Shown here in pieces: positions 14,963 through 21,981 of a stretch of 23,853 nucleotides of DNA. How positions within the stretch are numbered: the first letter of the stretch is position 1; each line of letters starts with the position of its first letter. The notes beneath the pieces were generated by a model. It was not told the DNA's origin, searched no databases, and saw only the letters and a program-made list of their open reading frames with translations. A program made the translations under genes and the position numbers. Source of the stretch: Candidatus Caccousia avistercoris. Its GTDB lineage: Bacteria > Bacillota > Clostridia > Oscillospirales > Acutalibacteraceae. The stretch covers positions 1 through 23,853 of the forward strand of contig DVMK01000139.1 of the NCBI GenBank assembly GCA_018715025.1, read 5' to 3'.

Positions 14963-14993
14963 GGCCCCGCGCGCCGGAACAGCCCGCGGGGCC
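14963..14993 (-). other. GC-rich hairpin in the leader of the phospholipase gene
   Basis: GGCCCCGCG (14963-14971) and CGCGGGGCC (14985-14993) form a perfect 9-bp stem with a 13-base loop, about 8 bases before the ribosome site. There is no T run. Confidence 0.5.
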
Positions 14994-15020
14994 TGTGTGA
15001 TAAAAAAATAATTCCGTTCC

Positions 15021-15050
15021 GGAGGGCAGAGCGGCGAAAACCGCCCCTCC
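15021..15050 (-). terminator. Candidate terminator after the amino acid ABC operon
   Basis: On the minus strand a compound stem (GGAGGG...CCCTCC outside, GCGG...CCGC inside) lies 36 bases past the ATPase stop. The T7 run is about 10 bases further on (15003-15009) rather than directly attached, so the call is weak. Confidence 0.4.
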
Positions 15051-15085
15051 CCCCTGCTTTTCAAGCCGCCCTCTGGGGGCGCGCG

Positions 15086-15820
15086 TCACAGCACCTTGGA
15101 GAGGAAGTCCTGCAGGCGGGGATTTTCCGGCCGGCTGAAGAACTGCTCCGGCGGGGCGTCCTCCAAAATATAGCCGTTGTCCATAAAGAGCACGCGGGTA
15201 GCCACCTCGCGGGCGAAGCCCATTTCGTGGGTGACGACCACCATGGTCATGCCCTCGTCGGCCAGCTCCTTCATCACCTGCAGCACCTCGCCCACCATCT
15301 CTGGGTCAAGGGCGCTGGTGGGCTCGTCGAACAGCATCACATCCGGCTCCATGGCCAGAGCCCGCACAATGGCGATGCGCTGCTGCTGCCCGCCGGAAAG
15401 CTGGGCCGGGTACGCCTCGGCCTTGTCGGCCAGGCCAATCCGTTCCAGCAGGCGCATGGCCTGCTGGTCTGCCTCTGCCTGGGTTTTCAGCTTCAGGCAC
15501 ACGGGGGCCAGGGTAATGTTCTGCTTCACGGAAAGGTGGGGGAACAGGTTGAAGTGCTGGAACACCATGCCCATTTTCTGGCGCAGGCGGTCCACGTTGC
15601 ATTTGGGCAGGTTGATCTGGTAGCCCTCAAACCAGATTTCCCCGGCGGTGGGGGTTTCCAGCAGGTTCAGGCAGCGGAGGAAGGTGCTTTTGCCGGAACC
15701 GGAGGGCCCCACCACCACAATCTTCTCTCCCTTTTGGATCTCCTGATTGATCCCCTTCAGCACATGCAGGTCGCCGTCCAGGGTGTGGAACACCTTTTCC
15801 AGGTTCTTAACGCTTATCAC
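15086..15820 (-). CDS. Polar amino acid ABC transporter ATP-binding protein (GlnQ type)
   Basis: This 244-residue ATPase powers the importer encoded by the next two genes upstream. Walker A is G38-PSGSG-K44-ST, the Q-loop is Q88 (VFQHFNLFPHLSV), the signature is LSGGQQQR (141-148), and Walker B ends in D165-E166 (LFDEPTSALDPEM). The switch histidine is in VVTHEM. The FNLFPH-x-S-V-x2-N segment is typical of the polar amino acid (PAAT) subfamily. The GTG start at 15818-15820 overlaps the end of the permease gene by 14 bases and has GGAGG 10 bases upstream. The family covers glutamine, histidine, arginine and cystine carriers; the substrate is not decided by this subunit. Confidence 0.96.
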   Translation of the reverse strand: MISVKNLEKVFHTLDGDLHVLKGINQEIQKGEKIVVVGPSGSGKSTFLRCLNLLETPTAGEIWFEGYQINLPKCNVDRLRQKMGMVFQHFNLFPHLSVKQNITLAPVCLKLKTQAEADQQAMRLLERIGLADKAEAYPAQLSGGQQQRIAIVRALAMEPDVMLFDEPTSALDPEMVGEVLQVMKELADEGMTMVVVTHEMGFAREVATRVLFMDNGYILEDAPPEQFFSRPENPRLQDFLSKVL

Positions 15821-16541
15821 TTCTCGCCAGCCTCCTTTCCAGCTTTCTGAGAATGGCCGTCAGCCCTACGACCATGACCAGGTACACCAGCGCCACCATG
15901 AGCAGGGGCATGTAGGCCACGTAGGTAATGCTGCGGATGATGTCGCCGCCCTTGGTGAGATCCTGAATGCCCACGTAACCGGCCACAGAGGTCTCTTTCA
16001 GCAGGACAATGAACTCATTGAAAATGGCGGGGGCCACGTTTTTAAAGGCCTGGGGCAGGATGATGCGCACCATGGTGGTGCGGCTGCTCAGCCCCAGGGA
16101 ACGGCCCGCCTCCATCTGGCCCCGGTCTACCGACTGGATGCCGCTGCGCACCACCTCGGCCACATAGGCGCCGGAATTGATGCCGAAGGAAAGCATGGCG
16201 ACCACCAGGGGCGGCACGCCCCGGGCCGTGATGATAACAAAGTACATGATCATGAGCTGCACCACCATAGGCGTGCCCCGGATCACCGCCAGGTACAGGC
16301 CGCAGACGGCGTTCAGCAGCCGGAGGATCCAGGAGGGCTTCTGCCTTTCCGCACAGGTGATGCGCACCAAAGCCGTGAGGCTGCCCAGCGCCACGCCGAT
16401 GATCACCGCCACCAGGGTGATGAGTACGGTGTTGCCCAGGCCCTCCACCAGGTACATGTACCGGTCCTCTTCAATAAAGCAGCGGTAAAACTGATCCTGC
16501 ACGGAGGAGAAAAAATTTGCAATTGCGTCCAACCAGTCCAC
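15807..16541 (-). CDS. Polar amino acid ABC transporter permease (HisM/GlnP type)
   Basis: The 244-residue membrane protein has about five helices and the PAAT permease signature: YLVEGLGNTVLITLVAV, then RGTPMVVQLMIMYF, FGINSGAYVAEVVRSGI and the EAA-loop region GQMEAGRSLGLSS...ILPQAFKNVAPA, which contacts the ATPase. The chosen start is the GTG at 16539-16541, 7 bases after CGGGGA; a TTG three codons later is an alternative. As only one permease gene is present, it probably works as a homodimer. The next gene overlaps by 14 bases. A hairpin separates it from the binding-protein gene upstream. Confidence 0.94.
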   Translation of the reverse strand: MDWLDAIANFFSSVQDQFYRCFIEEDRYMYLVEGLGNTVLITLVAVIIGVALGSLTALVRITCAERQKPSWILRLLNAVCGLYLAVIRGTPMVVQLMIMYFVIITARGVPPLVVAMLSFGINSGAYVAEVVRSGIQSVDRGQMEAGRSLGLSSRTTMVRIILPQAFKNVAPAIFNEFIVLLKETSVAGYVGIQDLTKGGDIIRSITYVAYMPLLMVALVYLVMVVGLTAILRKLERRLARSDKR

Positions 16542-16572
16542 ATCCTTTCCCCGTAGAAACGGAAAACGGACA

Positions 16573-16592
16573 GGCGGCAAAACACTGCCGCC
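16573..16592 (-). other. Intercistronic hairpin between binding-protein and permease genes
   Basis: GGCGGCA and TGCCGCC (16573-16579 and 16586-16592) form a 7-bp stem with a 6-base loop. There is no strong T run. Such hairpins often protect or partly attenuate transcripts so that the binding protein is made in excess. Confidence 0.5.
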
Positions 16593-16618
16593 CGCCCTTC
16601 AGAATTTCACAGCTTTGC

Positions 16619-17401
16619 TTATTCCGCCGAAATGTACTGGGAAATGATCTGATCCAGCTCACCGCTGTCCTTCAGTTCCTGAATCACGGCGTTCACCTGC
16701 TCCAGCAGGTCTGTGCTTCCCTTGGGAACAGCAATGGCGTACTCTTCCTCGGTGAGGGCCGTGTCAAGCACCTTGATGGCGTCAGGGTTGTTTTCCACAA
16801 ATTTCTGCGCCGGGAAGTTGTCAATGACCACCGCGTCAATCCGGCCGGTCATCAGGTCAGAAACAGCCTCCATGCCCTTGCTGTACCGGGTGACGCCGCC
16901 CACGGTGTACTCGCTCTCGCCGTCCTCGTTGGTGCAGTACTGGTCGCCGGTGGTGCCCAGCTGCACGCCCACGGTTTTGTCAGCCAAATCCTCCGGGCCG
17001 GTAATGTCGCTGTCAACGCTGACAATAATCGCCTGGGAGGCGTTGAAATAGGGCTCGGAAAAATCCACGCTCTCACGGCGCTCCGCATCCGCCGTCATGC
17101 CGGCCGCCACAATGTCGGCCTTGCCGGACTGCAGCGCCGAGATGAGGGAATCGAAGGCCAGGTCGCTGACCTCCAGCTCTACGCCGATGGCGTCGGCAAT
17201 CTTCTGGCTCAGATCAATATCGATGCCCACGATTTCGCCGCCGTCCTTATACTCGAAGGGTTCAAACTCTGCGTTGGTCGCCATGATCAGCTTGCCGTCC
17301 TTCTGGATGTCGGCCACGGTCCTGGTGGAGCTGCAGCCCGCAGCGCTGACCGCCATCAGGGCTGCCATAGCGAACGCAGCAATCTTTGCTAACTTTTTCA
17401 T
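16619..17401 (-). CDS. Amino acid ABC transporter substrate-binding lipoprotein
   Basis: The 260-residue precursor begins with a lipoprotein signal peptide: basic KKLAK, a hydrophobic core, and a lipobox ending AAG-C23, so the mature protein is anchored outside the membrane by a lipidated cysteine. It is a family 3 solute-binding protein: IMATNAEFEPFEY, EIVGIDIDLSQKIAD, the DALISALQSGKAD-like segment, GMTADAERRESVDFSEPYF (arginine for the substrate carboxylate) and VGVQLGTTGD. The ATG at 17399-17401 has GGAGG 8 bases upstream; an ATG five codons earlier overlaps that ribosome site. It is the first gene of the importer operon, under a promoter covered by an inverted repeat. The ligand is unknown. 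Confidence 0.95.
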   Translation of the reverse strand: MKKLAKIAAFAMAALMAVSAAGCSSTRTVADIQKDGKLIMATNAEFEPFEYKDGGEIVGIDIDLSQKIADAIGVELEVSDLAFDSLISALQSGKADIVAAGMTADAERRESVDFSEPYFNASQAIIVSVDSDITGPEDLADKTVGVQLGTTGDQYCTNEDGESEYTVGGVTRYSKGMEAVSDLMTGRIDAVVIDNFPAQKFVENNPDAIKVLDTALTEEEYAIAVPKGSTDLLEQVNAVIQELKDSGELDQIISQYISAE

Positions 17402-17442
17402 GTCCCATGCCTCCATTGCAATCTCAATATCTGTTGATCGGT

Positions 17443-17471
17443 ATTATATAGCATAAATATTCATAAATCAA
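17443..17471 (-). promoter_or_regulatory. Promoter of the amino acid ABC operon
   Basis: On the minus strand TTGATT (17466-17471), a 17-base spacer and a perfect TATAAT (17443-17448) lie about 42 bases before the start. Confidence 0.75.
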
Positions 17472-17486
17472 GCATATTTATGAATA
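17458..17486. promoter_or_regulatory. Inverted-repeat operator over the -35 region
   Basis: TATTCATAAAT (17458-17468) and ATTTATGAATA (17476-17486) are perfect 11-bp inverted arms around a 7-base spacer. They cover the -35 box and most of the spacer. A 14-bp core at 17450-17463 matches the ArgR consensus TGAAT-W4-ATTCA at 12 positions, so an ArgR/AhrC-type repressor is one candidate. Confidence 0.6.
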
Positions 17487-17542
17487 AATTCCACTTTTGT
17501 AAATTCTGCACCCACAGAGGGGCGGAAACGGGGAGAATCTGG

Positions 17543-18436
17543 CTATAATTCAGGGAATCCGCCGGAAAACGTCCCCGGGGGCAGCAGGCGGGCCATGTCG
17601 CCGGGAAGCGGGGAAGCCAGGGCCAGCGGCTGCCCGGTGACAGGGTGGGCAAGGGAAAGGCGGGCGCAGTGCAGCGCCTGGCGGCCTATTTTCTCCCGGG
17701 AACCGCCGTACATATCGTCCCCCAGCAGGGGGTGGCCCAGGTAGGCCATGTGTACCCGGATTTGATGGGTACGCCCGGTTTCCAGCCGGAAGGCGGCCAG
17801 GGTGAGGTCCTCCCCCGGCAAAAGTGCCTGCCAGTGCGTGACGGCCCGCTCCCCCTGCGGGGAGACGCAGCGCTGAATGGTGTGGCCCGGCAGCAGGCCG
17901 ATGGGGGCTTCCACCGTGCCCTTTCCCTCCAGGCGGCCGGTGCACAGGGCCAGGTACGTTTTTTCCACCCGGCCCGCCAGGCGGCTGGCGGCGTAAGCGT
18001 CCTTGGCCAGCACCACCAGGCCGGTGGTGTCCTGGTCCAGGCGGTAAACCGGGTGGTATTCCGGCGTTTCCCCCCGCTGCCGCAGGTAAAAGGAAAGGGC
18101 GTTGGCCAGGCTGTCCCGGTCATGGCCGGGGCAGGGGTACATGGGCATGCGGGCGGGCTTTTCCGCCACCAGCAGGCTGGCGTCCTCGTAAACTGCCGTC
18201 AGGGGAAGAGGCTCCGGCGGAACGGCGGAGGGCACGGCGGGCAGAAGCACCTCCACCCTGTCCCCCTGCCGCACCGGCGTGCGGGCCGTGGCCGCCCGGC
18301 CGTTCACCAGCAGCCCGCCCGGCCGCCGCTTGGCGGCGGTAAGAAGCCGGGCAGAAAGCCGGGCGCAGCCCCGCAGAAACCCTTTCAGCTTCGCCCCGTC
18401 ATATTCAGCGGGCACCTGAAACACCAGCCGATCCAT
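17543..18436 (-). CDS. RluA-family pseudouridine synthase
   Basis: The 297-residue protein isomerises specific uridines in rRNA or tRNA. An S4-like N-terminal domain (about 10-75, with GGLLVNGRAATARTPVRQGD) precedes the catalytic domain. The catalytic aspartate is D134 in YRLDQDTTGLVVLAKD, where most RluA proteins have H-RLD-DTSGL. Further motifs are KTYLALCTG, the LETGRTHQIRVHMAYLGHPLLGD block and ARLSLAHPVTG. The ATG has a run of G (GGGGGG) about 6 bases upstream. The gene starts 13 bases after the ilvE terminator, so it is probably expressed by read-through or from an internal promoter I could not place. Which uridine it modifies is not decidable. Confidence 0.93.
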   Translation of the reverse strand: MDRLVFQVPAEYDGAKLKGFLRGCARLSARLLTAAKRRPGGLLVNGRAATARTPVRQGDRVEVLLPAVPSAVPPEPLPLTAVYEDASLLVAEKPARMPMYPCPGHDRDSLANALSFYLRQRGETPEYHPVYRLDQDTTGLVVLAKDAYAASRLAGRVEKTYLALCTGRLEGKGTVEAPIGLLPGHTIQRCVSPQGERAVTHWQALLPGEDLTLAAFRLETGRTHQIRVHMAYLGHPLLGDDMYGGSREKIGRQALHCARLSLAHPVTGQPLALASPLPGDMARLLPPGTFSGGFPEL

Positions 18437-18448
18437 TTCAACCCCCCG

Positions 18449-18482
18449 AAAAAAGGGCCGGATGCCATCTGGCGCCCGGCCC
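18449..18482 (-). terminator. Terminator after ilvE
   Basis: GGGCCGG and CCGGCCC (18455-18461 and 18476-18482) form a 7-bp stem with a smaller GCC/GGC helix inside, followed on the minus strand by T6 (18449-18454). Confidence 0.88.
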
Positions 18483-18506
18483 CTGTCAAATTTTACTGCT
18501 GCGGCT

Positions 18507-19577
18507 TTATTTTACCTCGTAGGTCCAGCCGAACTCGTCCTTGATTTTGCCCCACTGAATGCCGGTGAGGGTGTCGTACAGGCGATGGGAAATCGGGCCG
18601 ATCTCTCCATGGTTGATCTCCATCACGTCGTCGCCCCATTTCAGGTGGCCAATGGGGGAAATCACCGCGGCGGTGCCGCTGCCGAAGGCCTCCTTCAGGC
18701 GGCCCTCCTCCGCGGCCTGGGCCACCTCCTGAATGGAGATGCGCCGTTCCGTCACCTTCATGCCCCAGCTTTTCAGCAGCTCAATGCAGGACATGCGGGT
18801 GATGCCGGACAGGATGGAGCCCTGCAGGGCGGGGGTGACCACCTCGTCGTCAATGACAAAGAACACGTTCATGGTGCCCACTTCTTCAATGTACTTCCGC
18901 TCCACGCCGTCCAGCCAGAGAACCTGGGTGTATTCCTGCTTTTCGGCCTCGTCCTGGGCTTTCAGCGAAGCGGCGTAGTTGCCGGCGGTCTTGGTGTAGC
19001 CCATGCCGCCGCGCACCGCGCGGACATAGTTCTGCTCCACATAAATCTTCACCGGGTTCAGCCCTTCCGGGTAGTAGGCGCCCACCGGGCAGCAGATGAC
19101 GATGAAGAGCAGGTGGTGAGCCGGATGCACGCCCACATGGGGATCCATGCCGATGATGAAGGGGCGGATATACAGGGACGTCCCCTCCCCGCTGGGAATC
19201 CAGTCCCGCTCCACAGAAACCAGCTTGGCGATGGCTTCCTTGGCAAACTCCTCGTCAATGGCGGGGATGCACAAACGCTCGTTGGAAACGTTCAGGCGGG
19301 CCATGTTCTTTTCCGGGCGGAACAGCAGGATGCGGCCGTCCACCGCCCGGTAGGCCTTCATGCCCTCAAACACAGACTGGCCGTAGTGCAGGCACATGGC
19401 AGAGGGTTCCATCTCGATGGGGCCGTAGGGAACGATGCGCGGGTCATGCCAGCCCTGGCCCAAATCGTAATCCATCACAAACATGTGGTCGGTGAAGATG
19501 GTGCCAAAGGGCAGCGGATCCCCCGGGCCCGGCTTCTTTTTCGGATGCTTCGTCAATTCCATTTTGATTTCCTGCAT
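18507..19577 (-). CDS. ilvE: Branched-chain amino acid aminotransferase
   Basis: This 356-residue, PLP-dependent class IV aminotransferase interconverts leucine, isoleucine and valine with their 2-oxo acids. The PLP lysine is K196 in GMGYTKTAGNYAAS. Other family marks are FGTIFTDHMFVMDYD, LHYGQSVFEGMKAYR, RPEKNMARLN, YIEEVGTMNVFF and FGSGTAAVISPIG. The start MQEIKMELTKHP (ATG at 19575-19577) fits the usual length; an in-frame upstream extension beginning MIPRRARLPRKK is very basic and has no good ribosome site. The ribosome site here, GAAGGG, is about 10 bases away. A promoter at 19740-19768 implies a leader of about 155 bases with an unusual fold (19681-19722). A terminator follows. Confidence 0.97.
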   Translation of the reverse strand: MQEIKMELTKHPKKKPGPGDPLPFGTIFTDHMFVMDYDLGQGWHDPRIVPYGPIEMEPSAMCLHYGQSVFEGMKAYRAVDGRILLFRPEKNMARLNVSNERLCIPAIDEEFAKEAIAKLVSVERDWIPSGEGTSLYIRPFIIGMDPHVGVHPAHHLLFIVICCPVGAYYPEGLNPVKIYVEQNYVRAVRGGMGYTKTAGNYAASLKAQDEAEKQEYTQVLWLDGVERKYIEEVGTMNVFFVIDDEVVTPALQGSILSGITRMSCIELLKSWGMKVTERRISIQEVAQAAEEGRLKEAFGSGTAAVISPIGHLKWGDDVMEINHGEIGPISHRLYDTLTGIQWGKIKDEFGWTYEVK

Positions 19578-19680
19578 GGTAAGGACGCCCTTCTTTCTCT
19601 TTTTCCGGGGCAGGCGGGCCCGCCTCGGGATCATTGTATTTTTACACCCGTCCCGGCGTCTGCGGCGTTCTGTGCGCCTC

Positions 19681-19722
19681 AAGCGCCGGTCAGGCGGCAG
19701 CCGCTTGGGAAATCCCGCGCTT
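19681..19722 (-). promoter_or_regulatory. Three-way-junction-like structure in the ilvE leader
   Basis: On the minus strand AAGCGC (19717-19722) pairs with GCGCTT (19681-19686), enclosing a GGGA/TCCC hairpin (19707-19716) and a GCGGC/GCCGC hairpin (19694-19704). No T-box or leader-peptide pattern is visible. Further on lies a perfect 14-base palindrome, AGGCGGGCCCGCCT (19612-19625). Confidence 0.4.
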
Positions 19723-19739
19723 CTGCCCTTTACCGGTTT

Positions 19740-19768
19740 ATTGTACCATTATTTTTGCGTTCGTGCAA
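19740..19768 (-). promoter_or_regulatory. Promoter of ilvE
   Basis: On the minus strand TTGCAC (19763-19768), a 17-base spacer and TACAAT (19740-19745). A T7A7 palindrome (19804-19817) lies about 36 bases further upstream and may bend the DNA. Confidence 0.6.
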
Positions 19769-19819
19769 TAAAAAATGAATCCTATTTGATGATTTCCTGC
19801 ATGTTTTTTTAAAAAAATC

Positions 19820-19861
19820 AAAAAAGAAGCCACAAATTCCGGAAAAGCGAGAGAATCCGGA
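19820..19861 (-). terminator. Candidate terminator after the rRNA methyltransferase gene
   Basis: TCCGGA (19838-19843) and TCCGGA (19856-19861) can form a 6-bp stem, with a T6 run (19820-19825) about 12 bases beyond on the minus strand. The gap makes this weak. Confidence 0.35.
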
Positions 19862-19878
19862 GGGAGAAACTGCAAAAA

Positions 19879-21228
19879 TCAGAAATTCCGCAGGCCCTTG
19901 GGGTAACGGTTTTTCAGCCTTCCCTGAGAGCATTTTCCGAATCCGAGCATCACGCCGTCCACAGAAACCCCCGTCCAGCCGCGCCATTCCTCCGGCGCGG
20001 GAAGCTCCTCCCCCCGGAGGAAGGCGGAAATTTCCGGGGAACCGGCAGGAAAATCCAGCCGCCGGCGCAGCTGCCCGGGGGAAGCGGCCATGAACAGGGC
20101 GTGGCAGGGTTCCCACCGTTTCCCCTTCCCTGCGGCAAACAGCACCCCGGCCCGCAGCACGCCCAGGCCCTTCCACGGGGGCAGGCCCTCTGGCAGGAGC
20201 AGCAGCTGTTCCCCCGCCTGGCACAGGCCTTGCGGCATGGGGCAGGAAAAAATCTCCTGCCACAGGGCTTCCGCCTCCCGCCGCAGGGCGGGGGCCGGTT
20301 CCTTCTCAGCAAAAGCCGGGTAGGGCAGGCGTTCTTCCGGCCCTCCGGCCTTTTTCAGCAGGGCGGCGAAGTGGCCCTCGCCTCCGTCCATGGGGTAGAT
20401 GCGCCGGGCCTGGTTCATCCCCAGCAGGCCGGGCCGCCCCTGGGGAAGCCCGGCTTCGCACAGGGAAAATTCCGGGTGACGTTCCAGGAAGGCAGTTACC
20501 GTCTCTTCGTTTTCTTCCAGGGAAAAGGTACAGGTTGAGTACGCCAGAAGCCCGCCGGGGCGCAGGGCCTGGGCGGCGCTGTCTAAAATGGCGGCCTGCC
20601 GGGCGGCGCAGGATCGCACGTGCTCCGGGCTCCACTCCGCGACAGCCTGGGGATCCCGGCGGAACATTCCCTCGCCGGAGCAGGGGGCGTCCACCAGCAC
20701 CTTGTCAAAGAACCCGGCCAGGGCGGGGCAAAGCACCTCTGGCCTGCAGGAGGAAACCACCCCGTTCCGCACGCCCAGCCGTTCCAGGTTGGAAAGAAGC
20801 ACATTCGCCCGGCTCTTGACCACCTCGTTGCTCCACAGCAGGCCCTTTCCCTGAAGCAGGGCGGCAATCTGGGTGGACTTGCCCCCCGGGGCGGCGCACA
20901 GGTCCAGCACACGGTCCCCGGGCTGAGGGGCCAGGACGGTCACTGCGCTGGCGGCAGAGGGTTCTTGGGAATAGAACGCTCCCGCATGGTGCAGGGGCAT
21001 GGTTCCCACCCGGCCGCCTTCCTGGGGGAAGCAGAAGGAAAGAGGGGAAAACGGCGCAGGCTTCAGCGGGAAGGGGAAGGCCGCCCGCAGCTTTTCTTCC
21101 GTGCATTTCAGCGGATTCAATCGGATCCCGCGCAGCGGCGGCTTCTCATAAGCTGCCAGGAAATCTCCATATTCCTCCCCCAGCAGTTCCTTCATACGGG
21201 TTAAAAATGCAGCGGGCAATTCCGCCAT
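19879..21228 (-). CDS. RsmB/RsmF-type 16S rRNA (cytosine-C5)-methyltransferase
   Basis: The 449-residue protein is a SAM-dependent RNA m5C methyltransferase of the NOL1/NOP2/Sun family. The SAM site is VLDLCAAPGGKSTQ. The two catalytic cysteines are C183 in DAPCSGEGMFRRDP (releases the product) and C233 in YSTCTFSLEENE (attacks the base). The N-terminal part has LRGIRLNPLKC, and the C-terminal third (about 310-449) resembles the extra RNA-binding domain of RsmF-like proteins, including WRGWTGVSVDGVMLGFGK. The ATG at 21226-21228 has AAGGAG 8 bases upstream. The upstream 580 bases hold a 119-bp tandem repeat array and a promoter, which gives this housekeeping gene an unusually long leader. Confidence 0.93.
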   Translation of the reverse strand: MAELPAAFLTRMKELLGEEYGDFLAAYEKPPLRGIRLNPLKCTEEKLRAAFPFPLKPAPFSPLSFCFPQEGGRVGTMPLHHAGAFYSQEPSAASAVTVLAPQPGDRVLDLCAAPGGKSTQIAALLQGKGLLWSNEVVKSRANVLLSNLERLGVRNGVVSSCRPEVLCPALAGFFDKVLVDAPCSGEGMFRRDPQAVAEWSPEHVRSCAARQAAILDSAAQALRPGGLLAYSTCTFSLEENEETVTAFLERHPEFSLCEAGLPQGRPGLLGMNQARRIYPMDGGEGHFAALLKKAGGPEERLPYPAFAEKEPAPALRREAEALWQEIFSCPMPQGLCQAGEQLLLLPEGLPPWKGLGVLRAGVLFAAGKGKRWEPCHALFMAASPGQLRRRLDFPAGSPEISAFLRGEELPAPEEWRGWTGVSVDGVMLGFGKCSQGRLKNRYPKGLRNF

Positions 21229-21257
21229 AACTTCCACTCCTTTTCGCCTCCGCGCCT

Positions 21258-21761
21258 GCGCGCCTCCGGCGGGGACTTCGCGCACTGGCCGCTTCGCGCG
21301 GCCTTGGGCCGGGCGGGGAACGCGGGTGCAGTCCCCGCGTTTTTTTCACGGTTCTGTCAAGTTTCTTAGCTGCTCCGCGCGCCTCCGGCGGGGACTTCAC
21401 GCACTGGCCGCGTCCCGCGGCCTTGGGCCGGGCGGGGAACGCGGGTGCAGTCCCCGCGTTTTTTTCACGGTTCTGTCAAGTTTCTTAGCTGCTCCGCGCG
21501 CCTCCGGCGGGGACTTCACGCACTGGCCGCGTCCCGCGGCCCTGGGCTGGGCGCAGAACGCTGGCAGAGCTCCCGCGGTTTTCTCACGGTTCTGTCAAGT
21601 TTCTTAGCTGCTCCGCGCACCTCCGGTGGGGATGTCGCGCACTGGCCGCGTCCCGCGGCCCTGGGCCGGGCGCAGAACGCTGGCAGAGCTCCCGCGGTTT
21701 TCTCGCGGTTCTGTCAAGTTTCTTAGCTGCTCCGCGCACCTCCGGTGGGGACTTCGCGCAC
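21258..21761. repeat. 119-bp tandem repeat array, about 4.2 copies
   Basis: The marker GTTCTGTCAAGTTTCTTAGC recurs at 21351, 21470, 21589 and 21708, an exact 119-base period. A partial copy precedes (from 21258) and the last copy breaks off at 21761. Each unit carries: CGCC-TCC-GGCG (changed to CACC-TCC-GGTG in the last two copies, so pairing is kept); GGCCGCG-TCC-CGCGGCC (GGCCGC-TTCGC-GCGGCC in the first); and a third hairpin that in the first two copies is AACGCGGG...CCCGCGTT with T7, but is altered in the next two. The period is not a multiple of 3 and frames break between copies, so it is not coding. Confidence 0.95.
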
Positions 21762-21814
21762 GGTATGTTTCACCCCAGGAAAAGCAGTGCTGCGCGAAGG
21801 GTTCTTTCGCGGCT

Positions 21815-21843
21815 ATTATACCACACCCTCGGGAGCCTGTCAT
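21815..21843 (-). promoter_or_regulatory. Promoter reading through the repeat array towards the rRNA methyltransferase gene
   Basis: On the minus strand ATGACA (21838-21843), a 17-base spacer and a perfect TATAAT (21815-21820). It points at the array and the methyltransferase gene, giving a leader of about 580 bases. Confidence 0.65.
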
Positions 21844-21861
21844 TACTGTCCCGCCTCGCCG

Positions 21862-21880
21862 GGGTAGTAATTTATTACCC
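21862..21880. promoter_or_regulatory. Near-palindrome upstream of the array promoter
   Basis: A 19-base near-palindrome with GGGTA and TACCC ends and an AT-rich centre lies about 18 bases upstream of the -35 box. It could be a regulator site. Confidence 0.3.
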
Positions 21881-21930
21881 AGCTTCACGGCGGGCCGAGA
21901 GCGGGTACGCCCGCACGCCCGCGCCCGCGC

Positions 21931-21974
21931 AAAAACAGGAGGGAACCCTCCCCTGTGGGGGAAGCTCCCTCCTG
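21931..21974 (-). terminator. Terminator after the IclR gene
   Basis: CAGGAGGGA and TCCCTCCTG (21936-21944 and 21966-21974) form a 9-bp outer stem with a further C/G-rich inner helix, followed on the minus strand by T5. It begins 7 bases after the IclR stop. Confidence 0.92.
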
Positions 21975-21981
21975 CGGCAGA

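Noticed and set aside
21326..21726. Two similar 93-codon plus-strand frames in the repeat array
   Set aside because: They resemble each other only because the DNA is repeated. The 119-base period shifts the frame, and no ribosome site or domain is seen.
21258..21761. CRISPR array
   Set aside because: The repeat unit is continuous at 119 bases, without short repeats alternating with unique spacers, and no cas gene is near.
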